DNA of 64,000 nucleotides, from positions 118,644 to 182,643 of the forward strand of contig PAZF01000002.1 in NCBI GenBank assembly GCA_002715505.1, in the 5' to 3' direction. Made by a program: the position numbers and the translations under genes. A model generated the notes under the pieces. The model was given only the letters and a program-made list of their open reading frames with translations. It made no database searches and was not told where the DNA came from. Within the stretch, counting starts at the first letter, position 1; each line of letters starts with the position of its first letter. Below are positions 63,739 to 64,000 of this stretch, piece by piece. Source of the DNA: Candidatus Pelagibacterales bacterium. GTDB lineage: Bacteria; Pseudomonadota; Alphaproteobacteria; TMED109.

Positions 63739-64000
63739 TTATTCTTTATTTTTTGATGAGTAATTATTAATTCTATTCATTGTACTTTCTGAAACTTCAA
63801 ATTTACACTTAGACATCCAGTTAGAGTCCTGCATCGCAAAGTAAGCACAAGGTATAGTTAAACCTACTAACTCTTCAAAAGGACCAGTTCCAGCGATCCA
63901 TTCCCAATATGCTATAGAAGTACCAATTATTTTTCCTATTTGAAGTTCTTTTATATTTTTCTTTGATGCAGGAACAGAACGCATGCTGCCTAAATTTTTA
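63739..64000 (-). CDS. Secreted four-cysteine paralogue, copy 5, N-terminus outside the window
   Basis: The track start at 63984 is only an internal methionine; the frame stays open to the window end (KNLGSMRSVPASKKNI...). The visible C-terminal part has WEWIAGTGPFEELVGLTIPC and WMSKCKFEV, which align with the late blocks and cysteines 3 and 4 of copies 1-4. The spacing of the third cysteine differs slightly. The family therefore continues beyond the window. Confidence 0.68.
   Translation of the reverse strand, partial: KNLGSMRSVPASKKNIKELQIGKIIGTSIAYWEWIAGTGPFEELVGLTIPCAYFAMQDSNWMSKCKFEVSESTMNRINNYSSKNKE

Overview
This window is a piece of a strongly AT-rich, densely packed bacterial chromosome. 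Gene content and order point to a streamlined, probably marine alphaproteobacterium, SAR11/HIMB59-like in style; the exact lineage cannot be fixed by eye. Supporting signs are the tig-clpP-clpX-lon-hupB-tRNA-Val-tRNA-Asp block, purSQL-bolA-grxD, glnB-glnA, a Mg-type HemB, tRNA-His with G-1/C73, DUF1289 and TANGO2-like genes. Intergenic gaps are tiny, many genes overlap by a few bases, and opposing genes often end within a few bases of each other. I see no insertion sequence, phage module or CRISPR array.

Layout. 0-2.6 kb: a membrane protein cut by the window edge, then a TPR-sulfotransferase fusion. 2.7-9 kb: tRNA-Asp, tRNA-Val, HU, Lon, ClpX, ClpP and trigger factor, a protein quality-control block. 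9-12 kb: a small secreted protein, tRNA-Leu and a large homodimeric-type 2-oxoacid dehydrogenase E1-like enzyme. 12-18 kb: lipoprotein, Sel1 protein, nitroreductase, HtpG, tRNA-His, PII protein, and glutamine synthetase preceded by an RNA leader that matches the glutamine riboswitch (glnA motif). 18-25 kb: thioesterase, dihydroorotase, glutaryl-CoA dehydrogenase, three valine-degradation enzymes and HemB. 25-29 kb: a branched-chain amino-acid type ABC transporter (LivFGMH) without a binding protein. 29-37 kb: DusA, an OmpA-like lipoprotein and the purine genes purB, purC, purS, purQ and purL, followed by bolA and the CGFS glutaredoxin. 37-47 kb: a minus-strand run with rpsD, an RNA methyltransferase, NAD synthetase, a nicotinate phosphoribosyltransferase gene interrupted by one in-frame TGA, class II DAHP synthase, glutathione reductase, a glycosyltransferase and succinate-semialdehyde dehydrogenase. 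47-59 kb: small accessory and repair genes (Ogt, a ceramidase-like membrane protein, a CPBP protease-like protein, a molybdopterin oxidoreductase, TatB, an ArsC-like protein, exonuclease III, a MORN protein, an M23 peptidase).

59-64 kb is the most accessory part. It carries a family of about 150-residue secreted proteins with four conserved cysteines: four complete copies, a fifth cut by the window end, and a decayed fragment on the other strand. A haem-oxygenase-like ABM protein sits between two of the copies.

The observations most worth following are the glutamine riboswitch with a possible competing terminator hairpin, the four-cysteine secreted paralogue cluster, the TGA-interrupted NAPRT gene, and small genes missed by the ORF track (a 59-residue DUF1289 protein and a 54-residue membrane protein starting with TTG).
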